From positions 1 through 52,705 of the forward strand of contig CAZVBE010000014.1 of NCBI GenBank assembly GCA_964625335.1: 52,705 nt of DNA, written 5' to 3'. The DNA is from CAZGUG01 sp964625335 (GTDB lineage Bacteria; Bacillota; Clostridia; Ch29). The translations under genes and the position numbers were made by a program. The notes under the pieces are model-generated. The model was given only the letters and a program-made list of their open reading frames with translations. It had not been told where the DNA came from and searched no databases. Of this stretch, positions 34,757-43,439 are shown in pieces (position 1 is the stretch's first letter; every line of letters begins with the position of its first letter).

Positions 34757-35632
34757 TCATTGATTGTCCAAAACAAATGCCTTGGCCCTTTGACCTGCCA
34801 CGGCACCCTGTCCCACCGCAGTTGCAATCTGCATGATACCCCCTGTGCAGTCCCCTGCAGCAAATACTCCTTTGACATTGGTGCTTTGGTTCTCATCCAC
34901 TATGATATTGTCACCGTCTAGCAGAATCCCCAGTTTTCTGGCAAAATCTACAGAGGAGGCAGAGCCATATGCCACAAATAACCCGTCTATATCTTCTGCT
35001 TCCCCATCATCAAACACTAATTTCTCTAAGGCCTGGTTACCATCCAGCTCTTTTATACCTTTTGCATTAATTTTTATCCCTTTATCCTGCAGGTATTTAT
35101 TTGTGCGTTCATCAAGCTCCGGTTCCTCTCCGTTGGTATAAAGGGTAACATTACCGCTGATCCCCTCAAACTCCATGACTTCATGGGCTGCATAGTCATT
35201 AAACCCCAGCACCCCTACTTTCTTGTCCGAGTAAAAGAAACCATCACAGGTAACGCAGTAATGGACCCCTTTACCCTCAAACCTTTCAATTCCCTCTATA
35301 TCAATCTTGTTCCTGGATTTGCCCGTCGCAATGATTACTGCCTTCGCCATATGAGTATTGTCGGATGTAACTACCTCAAAGCCATTGCCCTTCTTTATGT
35401 CAATTACTTCTTCATCCGCAAAATCCACACCAAACCTCTCTGCCTGCCAAATGCCTTTTTCAATAAGCTGTTTGCCGGACATTGGCTCACTGCAGCAATA
35501 GTTTTCTATCATGTCACTTTTTGCAAGAAAGCTCTCCCTGCCCACAATTACTGTTTTCAGGCCTCCCCGTGCTGTATACAGCGATGCTGAAAGCCCGGCG
35601 GGACCCCGTCCTATAATAGCTACATCATACAT
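34757..35632 (-). CDS. Thioredoxin-reductase-like flavoprotein
   Basis: A 291-residue FAD/NAD(P)H enzyme of the low-Mr thioredoxin reductase fold. FAD motif at the start (VAIIGRGPAGLSASLYTARG), redox pair Cys126-Cys129 in HYCVTCDGFF, and C-terminal FAD motif GVFAAGDCTGGIMQIATAVG. The NAD(P) motif VGVLGFNDYAAHEVMEF departs from the usual GGGDSAxEEA, so the electron donor may be unusual; a related group uses reduced ferredoxin. It has its own terminator and lies between the peptidases and DUF3810. No thioredoxin gene is next to it. Confidence 0.85.
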   Translation of the reverse strand: MYDVAIIGRGPAGLSASLYTARGGLKTVIVGRESFLAKSDMIENYCCSEPMSGKQLIEKGIWQAERFGVDFADEEVIDIKKGNGFEVVTSDNTHMAKAVIIATGKSRNKIDIEGIERFEGKGVHYCVTCDGFFYSDKKVGVLGFNDYAAHEVMEFEGISGNVTLYTNGEEPELDERTNKYLQDKGIKINAKGIKELDGNQALEKLVFDDGEAEDIDGLFVAYGSASSVDFARKLGILLDGDNIIVDENQSTNVKGVFAAGDCTGGIMQIATAVGQGAVAGQRAKAFVLDNQ

Positions 35633-35712
35633 ATCCTGTGCCTCCCATCACTTATTTATTAATATTACCCCGCTTTTGACCTATAAAACCCCTTTGGTAT
35701 TAGTAATAAATA

Positions 35713-35736
35713 GAAAAAACGCGCCCGCCGGCGCGT
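35713..35736 (-). terminator. Terminator of the DUF3810 gene
   Basis: Minus strand ACGCGCCGGCGGGCGCGT followed by TTTTTTC, 14 bases after the stop at 35750. A strong GC stem with a T-run. Confidence 0.9.
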
Positions 35737-35749
35737 AAGCACTTCTTAT

Positions 35750-36850
35750 TTAAATTTTGTTTCGGTAGTGTGCCAGCAGCAGGTCAACCATACGGCCATA
35801 GCTTTGCACACCGTCACGTTGGCCATTGGCCTGCAAATACCTGTTATTAATCCTGTCGGTGGTTTCGCTGACAAACCCTTCGTACTTACTCCAATGCTCA
35901 TGCCATGCGTCAAAATCCCTTGCTACCCCATCGCTGTATTCCGCCCTGAGCAGGTTATACCTATCCATGTCCTGTCTTCCCAAAGCGTTCATGGAATACC
36001 GCAGGGCAGCCATTGTACCCGAGTACCGGAAATCATTATCAGGATGCATAATAGCAGCTATATATCCGATGTAATTAGCCTCATCCTCCCTGGCGAAGCC
36101 CCTTTGATGGGCCATTTCATGGGTAGCGGCAAAGGGTATCATGAAATGGGGCACCGAAACATTTACGTTTGCTTCGGCGGTAAACGGAAAATATATTCCT
36201 CCAATCCCCTGGTATGACATAACCTTGGACAGCATTACACCCTTTGGCCTTCCATATTTCCCGCCCAGCTCCGGATACATTTCGGATACAGCCTGGTATC
36301 CTTTTTGCGCCCTTATCAACATATCACTGACCCCTTTGGGCGATACCATAATACCATATTCATCCTCTTCCACCAAATTTCTAAGTCCATTTGCCCTGTC
36401 AATCAGATGCATACACATGGATTCCAGTTCTTCAACCGAAGCGGGCCGTACCTCCAGGCCTGCTATCGAAGCAATGGATAACCGGTGATAATTCAAACCC
36501 CAAACAGCAGTGAAGGAAAAATATACAAGGCTTATAGCAACGACTGCAATTGATAATTGCCTGCCAAATACCTCCAGTCTTTTCCCGGGGCTTTTGAAAA
36601 GCCCGGCAATCCCGTATACAACACCAGCTATCGTTAATATTAAAGCCAGGATTACCAGGATTTCAGCGACGGAAAAGGGAAATACACCGGTAATACCGCT
36701 TATTACCTGAGATAAGTACCTGTAAACCGACCTGGAATAGTATCGTTCCGCCATAACAGGATAACGGGACGCCAGATGCATGGATGCAAGGGCTGCAGGA
36801 AATAAAAGTATTAAAAAATATATTTTATTAAATTTGTTTTCTTTAAGCAT
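35750..36850 (-). CDS. DUF3810 membrane protein with HExxH metalloprotease-like motif
   Basis: A 366-residue protein with about three N-terminal membrane spans (within residues ~8-120) followed by an outer domain of DUF3810 type. That domain carries HEMAHQRGFAREDEANY, a zinc-binding HExxH motif with a downstream Glu, as in zincin metallopeptidases. Activity has not been shown for the family as far as I know. Start taken at ATG 36850, with GGAGAG some 12 bases ahead; a TTG 45 bases upstream is the alternative. It stands alone and is divergent from the amidohydrolase gene. Confidence 0.85.
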   Translation of the reverse strand: MLKENKFNKIYFLILLFPAALASMHLASRYPVMAERYYSRSVYRYLSQVISGITGVFPFSVAEILVILALILTIAGVVYGIAGLFKSPGKRLEVFGRQLSIAVVAISLVYFSFTAVWGLNYHRLSIASIAGLEVRPASVEELESMCMHLIDRANGLRNLVEEDEYGIMVSPKGVSDMLIRAQKGYQAVSEMYPELGGKYGRPKGVMLSKVMSYQGIGGIYFPFTAEANVNVSVPHFMIPFAATHEMAHQRGFAREDEANYIGYIAAIMHPDNDFRYSGTMAALRYSMNALGRQDMDRYNLLRAEYSDGVARDFDAWHEHWSKYEGFVSETTDRINNRYLQANGQRDGVQSYGRMVDLLLAHYRNKI

Positions 36851-37137
36851 AAAAGGTACCAACTCTCCGATTGAAATATGAAGCTTGTAATTCAATTTGA
36901 TAATATAGTTAAGGCCAATGTCCGTTTTAGTATTTCAGTCTATAATATAAACCAATTCTATAAAAAAGTCTAACGATGTACCTCTATTTGCCATATAAGA
37001 AATTAAGCATCCGGGTTGCCAAAACCAAAACGTGATGCTTGGTGTGTGTCTGACGGTCAATCATAGTGCACAGCGCATGAATAAGTGATAAACTTAATAT
37101 AAGGAACATCAGACAACAATAGATGAGGAGGATTAGC

Positions 37138-38679
37138 ATGGGTATATTAATAAGAGGCAAGTACCTGCTTTCGGACGCAGGCAAGGGAGAAAAGGGTGTC
37201 CTTCAGGATACCGCGGTATATGTTTCGGACGGAATTGTTAAGGAACTGGGAACTTATCCTTCGTTAAGGCAAAAATACCCCGGGGCAAAGGTTGTTGGAA
37301 ACGGTAAACAACTGGTTATGCCCGGGTTGATAGACGCCCATACGCACGGGCGCGGATTGTCTTTTCTGCAGAGGGGAGTACCCTTTGATTATCTGGAAAA
37401 CTGCCTTATAGACTGGGCATTTGCAGTAGACTTAGAGCCGGAATTAAGCTCAATGCTGATGGCAGTACGCCATATACGGAACGGATGCACCACTTTGCAT
37501 CACAATAACATGGGCAAAGCCCTCGACCCGGGATTATTTAAAAAGTCTTCCGGCGCCATAGAGGGCTATAAAAAGGCAGGTATCAGGGTTGCTTATTCAC
37601 CGGGTATACGCAATGTGAATACACTGGCATATGACGATGTCGAATTCTTCAACACACTGCCGCCCGAGCTGCAGGAGTTTGCAAGGCCATTGGTGTTTAT
37701 AGACAAGCAGGCGGCTGTGGATGCGTTCTTTGAATATTTCGAAAAGTTATATGATAAATATAATGATGAAAATACCAGGATACTCATGGGACCTAACTGG
37801 GTACAGGGTTCCACAGACGAATATCTGGTAAGAGCAAAACAGAAAGCAGATGAACTGGGCAAGCTGCCAATACACATACACACGCTGCAAACCCCCATTC
37901 AAAAGGCCTTCGGTTTAAGGAAATACGGCAAGTCCCTGCTTGCACATCTGGACGACATTGGCCTTGTGGACAGCAATCTGGTGCTGGGCCATGCCGTGTT
38001 CGTAAACCAGGAGGACATTGAACTTCTGGCATCAAAAAATGCGTCAATAACCCATCATCCCAGCTGCAATTTTGCGGTCAGAAACGGTATAGCGCCTGTA
38101 TATCAGCTTCACAAAGCCGGTGTCAATGTGGCTCTGGGGATTGATGAAAAAGGCATAAACGACGACGAAGACCCGATTATGGAATTGCGAATGATTTACT
38201 ATATACACCGGGTGCCCGGCTTTGACCTGGCCAATTCATCTACCCTAAACGCCTTTGACGTGCTGGAGATGGGAACCACCAACGCAGCAAGGGTATGCGG
38301 TTTTGAGGGAGAACTTGGCTCAATAAAACCGGGAATGAAGGCGGATATTATTACCGTTGATCTGGAGGAAATAACCGAAGCGCCCTGGATATCGCCCGAT
38401 TTAAATATTATGCAGGCATTCATACACAGGGCAAGGGGCAGCCATGTGAATACGGCAGTTATTGCAGGAGAAATAGTAATGGAAGACCGTGAGATTAAGA
38501 CGGTGGATATGGATTTATTGTATCAAGAGGTGAGAAAGCAAGCTTCCAGTGGTATCAGCAGCGAGCAAAGGCAGTACGCCCAAAACCTGCAAAAAATCAA
38601 ACCCTATTATCATAAATGGTATCAGGACTGGATAGATTATGAATTTGAAGCCTACTACCCTTTGAACAGCAAAAAATAG
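37138..38679 (+). CDS. Amidohydrolase-family protein (ATZ/TRZ or cytosine-deaminase-like)
   Basis: A 513-residue metal-dependent hydrolase of the amidohydrolase superfamily. An N-terminal beta part precedes the TIM barrel with metal ligands in MPGLIDAHTHGRG, HIHTLQTP, LGHAVFVNQED and a final Asp in ALGIDEKGIND. The C-terminal GELGSIKPGMKADIITVD is typical of this subgroup, whose members deaminate or dechlorinate heterocycles or act on guanidino and imide groups. GAGGAGG lies 6 bases before the ATG at 37138. A strong terminator follows. The true substrate cannot be told from sequence. Confidence 0.9.
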   Translation: MGILIRGKYLLSDAGKGEKGVLQDTAVYVSDGIVKELGTYPSLRQKYPGAKVVGNGKQLVMPGLIDAHTHGRGLSFLQRGVPFDYLENCLIDWAFAVDLEPELSSMLMAVRHIRNGCTTLHHNNMGKALDPGLFKKSSGAIEGYKKAGIRVAYSPGIRNVNTLAYDDVEFFNTLPPELQEFARPLVFIDKQAAVDAFFEYFEKLYDKYNDENTRILMGPNWVQGSTDEYLVRAKQKADELGKLPIHIHTLQTPIQKAFGLRKYGKSLLAHLDDIGLVDSNLVLGHAVFVNQEDIELLASKNASITHHPSCNFAVRNGIAPVYQLHKAGVNVALGIDEKGINDDEDPIMELRMIYYIHRVPGFDLANSSTLNAFDVLEMGTTNAARVCGFEGELGSIKPGMKADIITVDLEEITEAPWISPDLNIMQAFIHRARGSHVNTAVIAGEIVMEDREIKTVDMDLLYQEVRKQASSGISSEQRQYAQNLQKIKPYYHKWYQDWIDYEFEAYYPLNSKK

Positions 38680-38720
38680 CCGGCGGTATTCAGGTCAATG
38701 AAAACAACCGGCATAGCAGC

Positions 38721-38771
38721 ACCGCAAACAGGATTATACGAAAGTAACGTATAATCCTGTTTGCGGTTTTT
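38721..38771. terminator. Strong bidirectional terminator
   Basis: A 20-base perfect stem (ACCGCAAACAGGATTATACG with its complement) around AAAGTAA, followed by TTTTTG. It serves the convergent amidohydrolase and the small cysteine-containing gene. Confidence 0.92.
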
Positions 38772-38774
38772 GAG

Positions 38775-39206
38775 CTACCTTACCTCTATCCTGCATTTTT
38801 GTCCGTCCCACAGCGTTTCCTTAACTTCAAAGGTGCTGTCATTGCTTATTCCTTTAACCATACCCTCCATGGGATTGAGGCAATAGATGTGGCATGGACT
38901 GGCCTTGCCCGTTTGCTTAGCCATGGCGCACAGTTTACATGCCTTTGATTCGGCTGTAAAGCTCCCCTCTTCCCTGATAATTTCCCAGGCGGCACAGTTG
39001 AAAACTTCGGATATTCTCCTGAATACATCCTCAGCCTTCTGTACGCCAAAACGTTCTGCCTGCTGCTTGCCAAGGGCCAGCTGCTCCTTTTTCTTCTGCG
39101 CCGTTACCTTCTCCAGTACCCCCTGGTTATCAAAACAGCGTACTGCATCGGCCTGTATCCCCGCATACGCAGTTTCAAGTATTTTGACTCTCTTTTCCAA
39201 ATCCAT
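38775..39206 (-). CDS. Small cysteine-containing protein, possibly ATC-hydrolase-like
   Basis: A 143-residue soluble protein. Cys residues in KACKLCAMAKQTGKASPCH then IYCLNPMEGMVKGI could bind metal or an iron-sulfur cluster. The arrangement and length resemble proteins annotated as L-2-amino-thiazoline-4-carboxylic acid hydrolase family, but I cannot confirm the match. GGGAGG lies 8 bases before the ATG. It lies 86 bases downstream of the sigma factor gene on the same strand and could be cotranscribed with it, perhaps as a redox or metal partner. Confidence 0.65.
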   Translation of the reverse strand: MDLEKRVKILETAYAGIQADAVRCFDNQGVLEKVTAQKKKEQLALGKQQAERFGVQKAEDVFRRISEVFNCAAWEIIREEGSFTAESKACKLCAMAKQTGKASPCHIYCLNPMEGMVKGISNDSTFEVKETLWDGQKCRIEVR

Positions 39207-39292
39207 ATAAAAAACCTCCCATCAACTGATATTTGACCTCTTTTGGGTCCTCTATCAATATTAGAGGCCTTGTAAGTGGGTTTGTGACATCA

Positions 39293-39988
39293 TTATATAT
39301 ATTCTTCCCAGTAGTTTTTTTGCGGCAATACCCTATGAGCCTCCAAATACAGGTTGGCTCTGTTTACAAACTTCCTTAATTTTATGTATTCCTGCGGAAG
39401 CTCAATCCCGGTGACAAGACTCTTCATCCGGCATTGACACTTGCCGTTAGGGTTAAATAAAACACATTCATCGTTCAGGAAGTTCCTAAGCTTTTTTCTG
39501 CAGCGGGAGACATTTTTTCTTACCGCTGACGGGTCCTTTTCCAGTATTTTTGCTATATCTTCATAGGAAAGCTGCACCATATCCCTGAACAAATAAGCCA
39601 TGCGGGCTTCACCGTCGAGACAGTGCAAAATGCCCGTCAGGCACTTATCACACATCTCTTTTATCCAGATATTCCTGTCATAGTCAATATGGCAGGGCAC
39701 CTCCCGCTGGTCCCCGTGAAAGTAGTTTCTCAAAAACCTCGTGGAATAGGTTTTCTCTCTTTGTGAATAACGCATAACCGTATGATAGGTGACGGTATAT
39801 ATCCAGGTTGATATTTTAGCATCGCCCCGAAACGTTGGAAGACCTTTAAGTATTTCGGCCCATGCCTCCTGGGCGGCATCCTTCGCAACCTCCTCATTCC
39901 TGATCATTCGGCGGCAAATGGATGAGACCATCGTTCCATAATCATCAACAATATCGTCTGCACACAGATTTAAATGGTTTTGCCCCAC
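39293..39988 (-). CDS. ECF-like sigma factor with cysteine clusters
   Basis: A 231-residue sigma-70 family protein. Region 2 is visible (NEEVAKDAAQEAWAEILKGL, STWIYTVTYHTVMRYSQREK) and region 4 (MVQLSYEDIAKILEKDPSAV then RKNVSRCRKKLRNFL). Unusual features are the linker cysteines MCDKCLTGILHC between the two regions and a ~50-residue extension after region 4 starting ECVLFNPNGKCQCRMK. Such Cys clusters suggest control by metal or redox state within the protein. The GTG start has GGGGGAG upstream. A near-consensus sigma-A promoter lies 50 bases ahead. No anti-sigma gene is adjacent. Confidence 0.85.
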   Translation of the reverse strand: MGQNHLNLCADDIVDDYGTMVSSICRRMIRNEEVAKDAAQEAWAEILKGLPTFRGDAKISTWIYTVTYHTVMRYSQREKTYSTRFLRNYFHGDQREVPCHIDYDRNIWIKEMCDKCLTGILHCLDGEARMAYLFRDMVQLSYEDIAKILEKDPSAVRKNVSRCRKKLRNFLNDECVLFNPNGKCQCRMKSLVTGIELPQEYIKLRKFVNRANLYLEAHRVLPQKNYWEEYI

Positions 39989-40319
39989 CGCTCTCCCCCC
40001 CTATTCTTTTATGCCAAGAGGTCTTTCATATACCTAATTATACCAAGCACCAATACCCATTTCAATTTCCAAAACTGCAGAATACCTCTTTATCCGGCGT
40101 TGTTATACTCATTTTGGAACTGCAAAATTAAATTATTTATATAAGTTAGTTCTCTGTATGTTAAAATATTATTGTTGCACAGAAAAGATTATATAAACCC
40201 ATGCTTATGCTGCATCAGGTAATGGTGGTTATGTATGTGCGCCTTACAAAGCGGGATGAAAAGGATATGCTTATTTAGTTTGACGATTAATACTAATAAT
40301 GCAATTATGGGAGGTAATT
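39989..40319. other. Divergent intergenic region
   Basis: 331 bases between the sigma factor (-) and the cyclase-family gene (+). The left part holds the sigma gene's promoter. For the right gene I see TTGACG near 40280, but no -10 at proper distance. No RNA or ORF is supported. Confidence 0.5.
40037..40065 (-). promoter_or_regulatory. Near-consensus sigma-A promoter for the sigma factor gene
   Basis: On the minus strand TTGAAA, a 17-base spacer, then TATAAT. Five and six of six consensus bases match. It lies about 50 bases before the GTG start, so this regulator is probably made constitutively rather than by itself. Confidence 0.75.
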
Positions 40320-40961
40320 ATGAGAGTTGTTGATTTAACGCATACGCTTTGTTCAGACATGCCGGTTTTTCCGGGGACCGAACGCCCAGTTTTTGACAAG
40401 GCAAATACAATGGAAAAGGACGGTTTTCAGGAGACAAAAATTACTATGTATTCACATACAGGTACACATATAGACGCACCCGGGCATATGTTGAGCAGCG
40501 GCCTGTATTTGGATAACCTGGATATAGAACATTTCGTCGGAAGTGCAGTTATTCTTGATTTTTCAAATGTTAATACGGATTTAATAGATGTTGACAGCTT
40601 TAAGCCCTATTACATGAAAATAAAAGATGCCGAGTTTATTATTATAAAAACGGGATGGAGTAAATACTGGGGGAACAAAAAATATTATGAGAATTTTCCT
40701 GCTTTGAGTGAAGCGGCAGCCAAAAGGTTGTCAGAATATAATCCAAAGGGCATTGGTATCGATGCAATTTCGATTGACAATATGAAATCAACCACGTTTG
40801 CCGTTCATAAAATATTAATGGCAAGGAACATTTTAATCATTGAGAACCTGACAAATCTGGACGCCGTTGGCGGGGAGTATTTTACTTTGTGTGTATTGCC
40901 GATGAAAAACAAAGATGCCGATGGTTCACCGGTGCGGGCCATTGCAATAGAAGATATATAG
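40320..40961 (+). CDS. Cyclase-family hydrolase (kynurenine-formamidase-like)
   Basis: A 213-residue metal-dependent hydrolase of the cyclase family. The opening VDLTHTLCSDMPVFPGTERP and the metal motif HTGTHIDAPGHML are the family signature; the later GIDAISIDN continues the active-site region. Members open cyclic or formyl amides, for example N-formylkynurenine, isatin or cyclic peptides. GGGAGGTAATT precedes the ATG. It is a single gene, convergent with the C69 dipeptidase. Substrate unknown; kynurenine use would need partners not seen here. Confidence 0.9.
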   Translation: MRVVDLTHTLCSDMPVFPGTERPVFDKANTMEKDGFQETKITMYSHTGTHIDAPGHMLSSGLYLDNLDIEHFVGSAVILDFSNVNTDLIDVDSFKPYYMKIKDAEFIIIKTGWSKYWGNKKYYENFPALSEAAAKRLSEYNPKGIGIDAISIDNMKSTTFAVHKILMARNILIIENLTNLDAVGGEYFTLCVLPMKNKDADGSPVRAIAIEDI

Positions 40962-41016
40962 CAAAAGAACAGCCCGCTCCCGGTTGTATTATTTCATGCT
41001 GCGGTCCTGGTTAAAA

Positions 41017-42762
41017 TTAGCTCGCCAAAGCCGGCACAACGGGCATTGTAGCTGGAATACTCTTCCCGGCCCGGAAATAGTACTTAAACATGAGATAATC
41101 CACCAGATCCCAGTACGTATCACCTATGGCATTCAGACTCTTATTGGTATATTCGGTCAGGTACCTCTCCGCGTTCAGCTTGCCATGGGCTTCACGCTGT
41201 TGATTTGCATTGCCGCCTTTCTCCTGTTCATCCGATTTACCCCGTTCGTTATTGTACAGCTCGGCTGCAACCGCTTCAACATCAGCCTGCTCGGCCAGGA
41301 AACTGGTTTCAGCCGGATCACGCACAGCTTTGATATCCTTGATGGCGTTCTGCCATTCGATGTGGGACAGGCCTTCTGTCATTGTGAAAGCCCACCAGGC
41401 AGAATCGCGGTCCACATAAGTCATCGGCGTATCAGTCCAGGCTTCCGGCAATTCCAGCGTTCCGGCATAAATGGGTGTATAGCTGCCGGTCAGGGCAGTT
41501 CCGGGGGTATACCACATGCAGGTTCCCACCGGGTCGGGCAGCCAGTCCTTATGCTGGGTAACATAAGTAAATACCGAGCTCCTTGTGCCTACAGACCTCT
41601 GGGTACTGACCCCCAACAAGCTGTGCAGGGCAGAGGGGCCGTAGGGTCCGGCCATGGGACTTACTTTCCCGTTGGAAAGCTTATAAGCTTCATTCATGGT
41701 AACGTCCAGTTCCGGAATGCCGGTGAAGTAATCCCGGTACATCTCCATTACATCCTGTACAGATACCTTTTCATCGGGCTTGAAGGAAAAGAAAATGGGA
41801 TCGTCTACTTCGACACCCAGGGAAGGTGCATACTTGTTTACAATAGACCACTCTCGCAGAGAGTGTCTGTCATTCCTGTTGCCGTACACCTTGTACCAGA
41901 CAAAGGGTGTGCCGGGCTCCCACAAGCCAAGCTCTTCGGCCAATGTAAAGGTGTTGGAGGAATTCATAAAGTCCTCTCCGTCCTCCACAACTTCCTCCAT
42001 TAATCCGAGCCGGCTGGAGTTAGCCGAAAAGGCAATCTCACCGTCCGGAACCCTCCGCGCAGCCCATACGGCGCCCGGCTTGCCGCTTTCATGAGTCCAA
42101 TCGCGGCCGGGGCCGAAAATTTCCATAGCCCATGCCTCGTTCTTGTCGGTAATGGTCAGGTGCTCACCGCTTTGGGCATACCCGTACTCCTCGGCCAGGG
42201 CGCCAATGATTTTAACGGCTTCCCGGGCGGTTTTTGCCCGCTGAAGGCCGAGAGCCATGAGGCTTGTACTGGGATAATTGGAGTAGGCATACATCCATCC
42301 ATTTGAGTTTCTGAGATCTCTGTTTCCGCCAATTGTGGTTTCTCCAATGCAGAGCCCATGCTCGTTTACACCGCCGCAGTTTTGATCGTCGTAGTAAACA
42401 ATATTGGAAATATACCGGTAGGTCTCCTCCACCTGGGGTATTTCGCCCAGTTTTTCTTCCTTATCCAGGTTAGCAATATAGGCTGCATAGTTGTTAGAAT
42501 AAGGACGATAGTAAATAGGCAGTGTAGCCCCCTCTTTGTATGTTACCCCGGGAACAACCACTGTCTTGGCATACATAGCGCCGTCACATGAATATGTACC
42601 AATTACAGATCCGTCAACAGTGGCATCCTTGCCCACCATAATACCGGTACAACCACCAAGCCATGAACCTTGCTCACCTTCCAAGTTCGGTGAAGCAATG
42701 GCAAAAGTACCGAAAGCAAGCAGGAGTACAAGGACAATAGGGATTAATCTGTACTTTCTCAT
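41017..42762 (-). CDS. Exported C69-family dipeptidase (second copy)
   Basis: A 581-residue secreted peptidase related to the one at 28899. Signal peptide about residues 5-24 (LIPIVLVLLLAFGTFAIAS). Cys38 in LGGCTGIMVGKDATVDGS is the likely nucleophile, after a short propeptide. It shares IPQVEETYRYIS, CGGVNEHGLCIGETT and AKTAREAVKIIGALAEEYGY with the first copy, but diverges widely elsewhere. A charged Lys/Glu/Gln-rich stretch lies near residue 520. GAGAGGATGG precedes the ATG. Together the two suggest extracellular dipeptide cleavage with different specificities. Confidence 0.92.
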   Translation of the reverse strand: MRKYRLIPIVLVLLLAFGTFAIASPNLEGEQGSWLGGCTGIMVGKDATVDGSVIGTYSCDGAMYAKTVVVPGVTYKEGATLPIYYRPYSNNYAAYIANLDKEEKLGEIPQVEETYRYISNIVYYDDQNCGGVNEHGLCIGETTIGGNRDLRNSNGWMYAYSNYPSTSLMALGLQRAKTAREAVKIIGALAEEYGYAQSGEHLTITDKNEAWAMEIFGPGRDWTHESGKPGAVWAARRVPDGEIAFSANSSRLGLMEEVVEDGEDFMNSSNTFTLAEELGLWEPGTPFVWYKVYGNRNDRHSLREWSIVNKYAPSLGVEVDDPIFFSFKPDEKVSVQDVMEMYRDYFTGIPELDVTMNEAYKLSNGKVSPMAGPYGPSALHSLLGVSTQRSVGTRSSVFTYVTQHKDWLPDPVGTCMWYTPGTALTGSYTPIYAGTLELPEAWTDTPMTYVDRDSAWWAFTMTEGLSHIEWQNAIKDIKAVRDPAETSFLAEQADVEAVAAELYNNERGKSDEQEKGGNANQQREAHGKLNAERYLTEYTNKSLNAIGDTYWDLVDYLMFKYYFRAGKSIPATMPVVPALAS

Positions 42763-43035
42763 TAATACACCATCCTCTCTTTATATTTTTATTACATATT
42801 GCACTTAACTATAATAAAGCAGCTGTCCCAAAGCGTCATAGCAGTCTGTCTGCATAACCAAATTATTTACACTCTGGAATTGTCAGTGGGACGCTTAAGT
42901 CCCATATTAATTAAATTATATGTTTCCCAACGGTCTCCTCCTATTTTTTTCCATCAAATTACTACATATCCTGAAGTAATAACAAAAAAACAGCAGAAAT
43001 CTGCTATAATAACCTCTTATTTAAAAAACATCATG

Positions 43036-43368
43036 TCAAACTACTAATGTAGCCATGCAAGTACTGCCATTCATTTTCCTAGCAGCAGCCACTATCACCG
43101 TCAGAGCATCCGCAAGCCGGCCCGGTTCCTTTAAGCTTGCCAAAGTATACCCCGGATTATAAGGCCATCCATTTAAAACATTGACGCATACAGCCCAAAT
43201 CATTCCCAGCAGCCATCCTTTCCATGCAAACGCTTTACCGGGTATCCACGGCAAAAGAACTGGTACCAAAACACATCCCGCAAGCAGAGAGCCAATATAG
43301 CCGTAAAAGTCTGCCATCCCGAAGGAACCAACACTAAATAAATTCAGGATAAACAGAACCCAAAAAAA
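43036..43368 (-). pseudogene. Membrane-domain fragment resembling HgcA-type corrinoid proteins
   Basis: The open frame has no proper start. It reads FWVLFILNLFSVGSF then MADFYGYIGSLLAGCVLVPV, followed by LLPWIPGKAFAWKGWLLGMI and a final AARKMNGSTCMAT. The block P.LLPWIPGKAF.xKGwxxG is the hallmark of the C-terminal membrane domain of HgcA, the corrinoid protein of mercury methylation, and close relatives; the N-terminal corrinoid part is absent (a stop at 43369 precedes). HgcA's terminal MNFTG.S.YTS...GV seems mirrored in MNGSTCMAT. No HgcB ferredoxin is near. I read it as a truncated relic; a stand-alone small membrane protein is possible. Confidence 0.45.
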
Positions 43369-43439
43369 CTATTTTTTCAGGCTACATCAGCAATCTGTTT
43401 GAATATTATAAAAGTATATTGAAGAAGGGGAGAGTTTTT

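Noticed and set aside
36984..37184. Short minus-strand hydrophobic frame upstream of the amidohydrolase
   Set aside because: It overlaps the amidohydrolase start and the divergent promoter region, and has no ribosome binding site.
40280..40319. TTGACG box as the cyclase gene promoter
   Set aside because: At a 17-base spacing the -10 would fall on the ribosome binding site and start codon, so it cannot be used in the normal way.
40984..42003. 339-codon plus-strand frame opposite the second C69 gene
   Set aside because: Antisense of a strongly supported dipeptidase, no domain, and no ribosome binding site.
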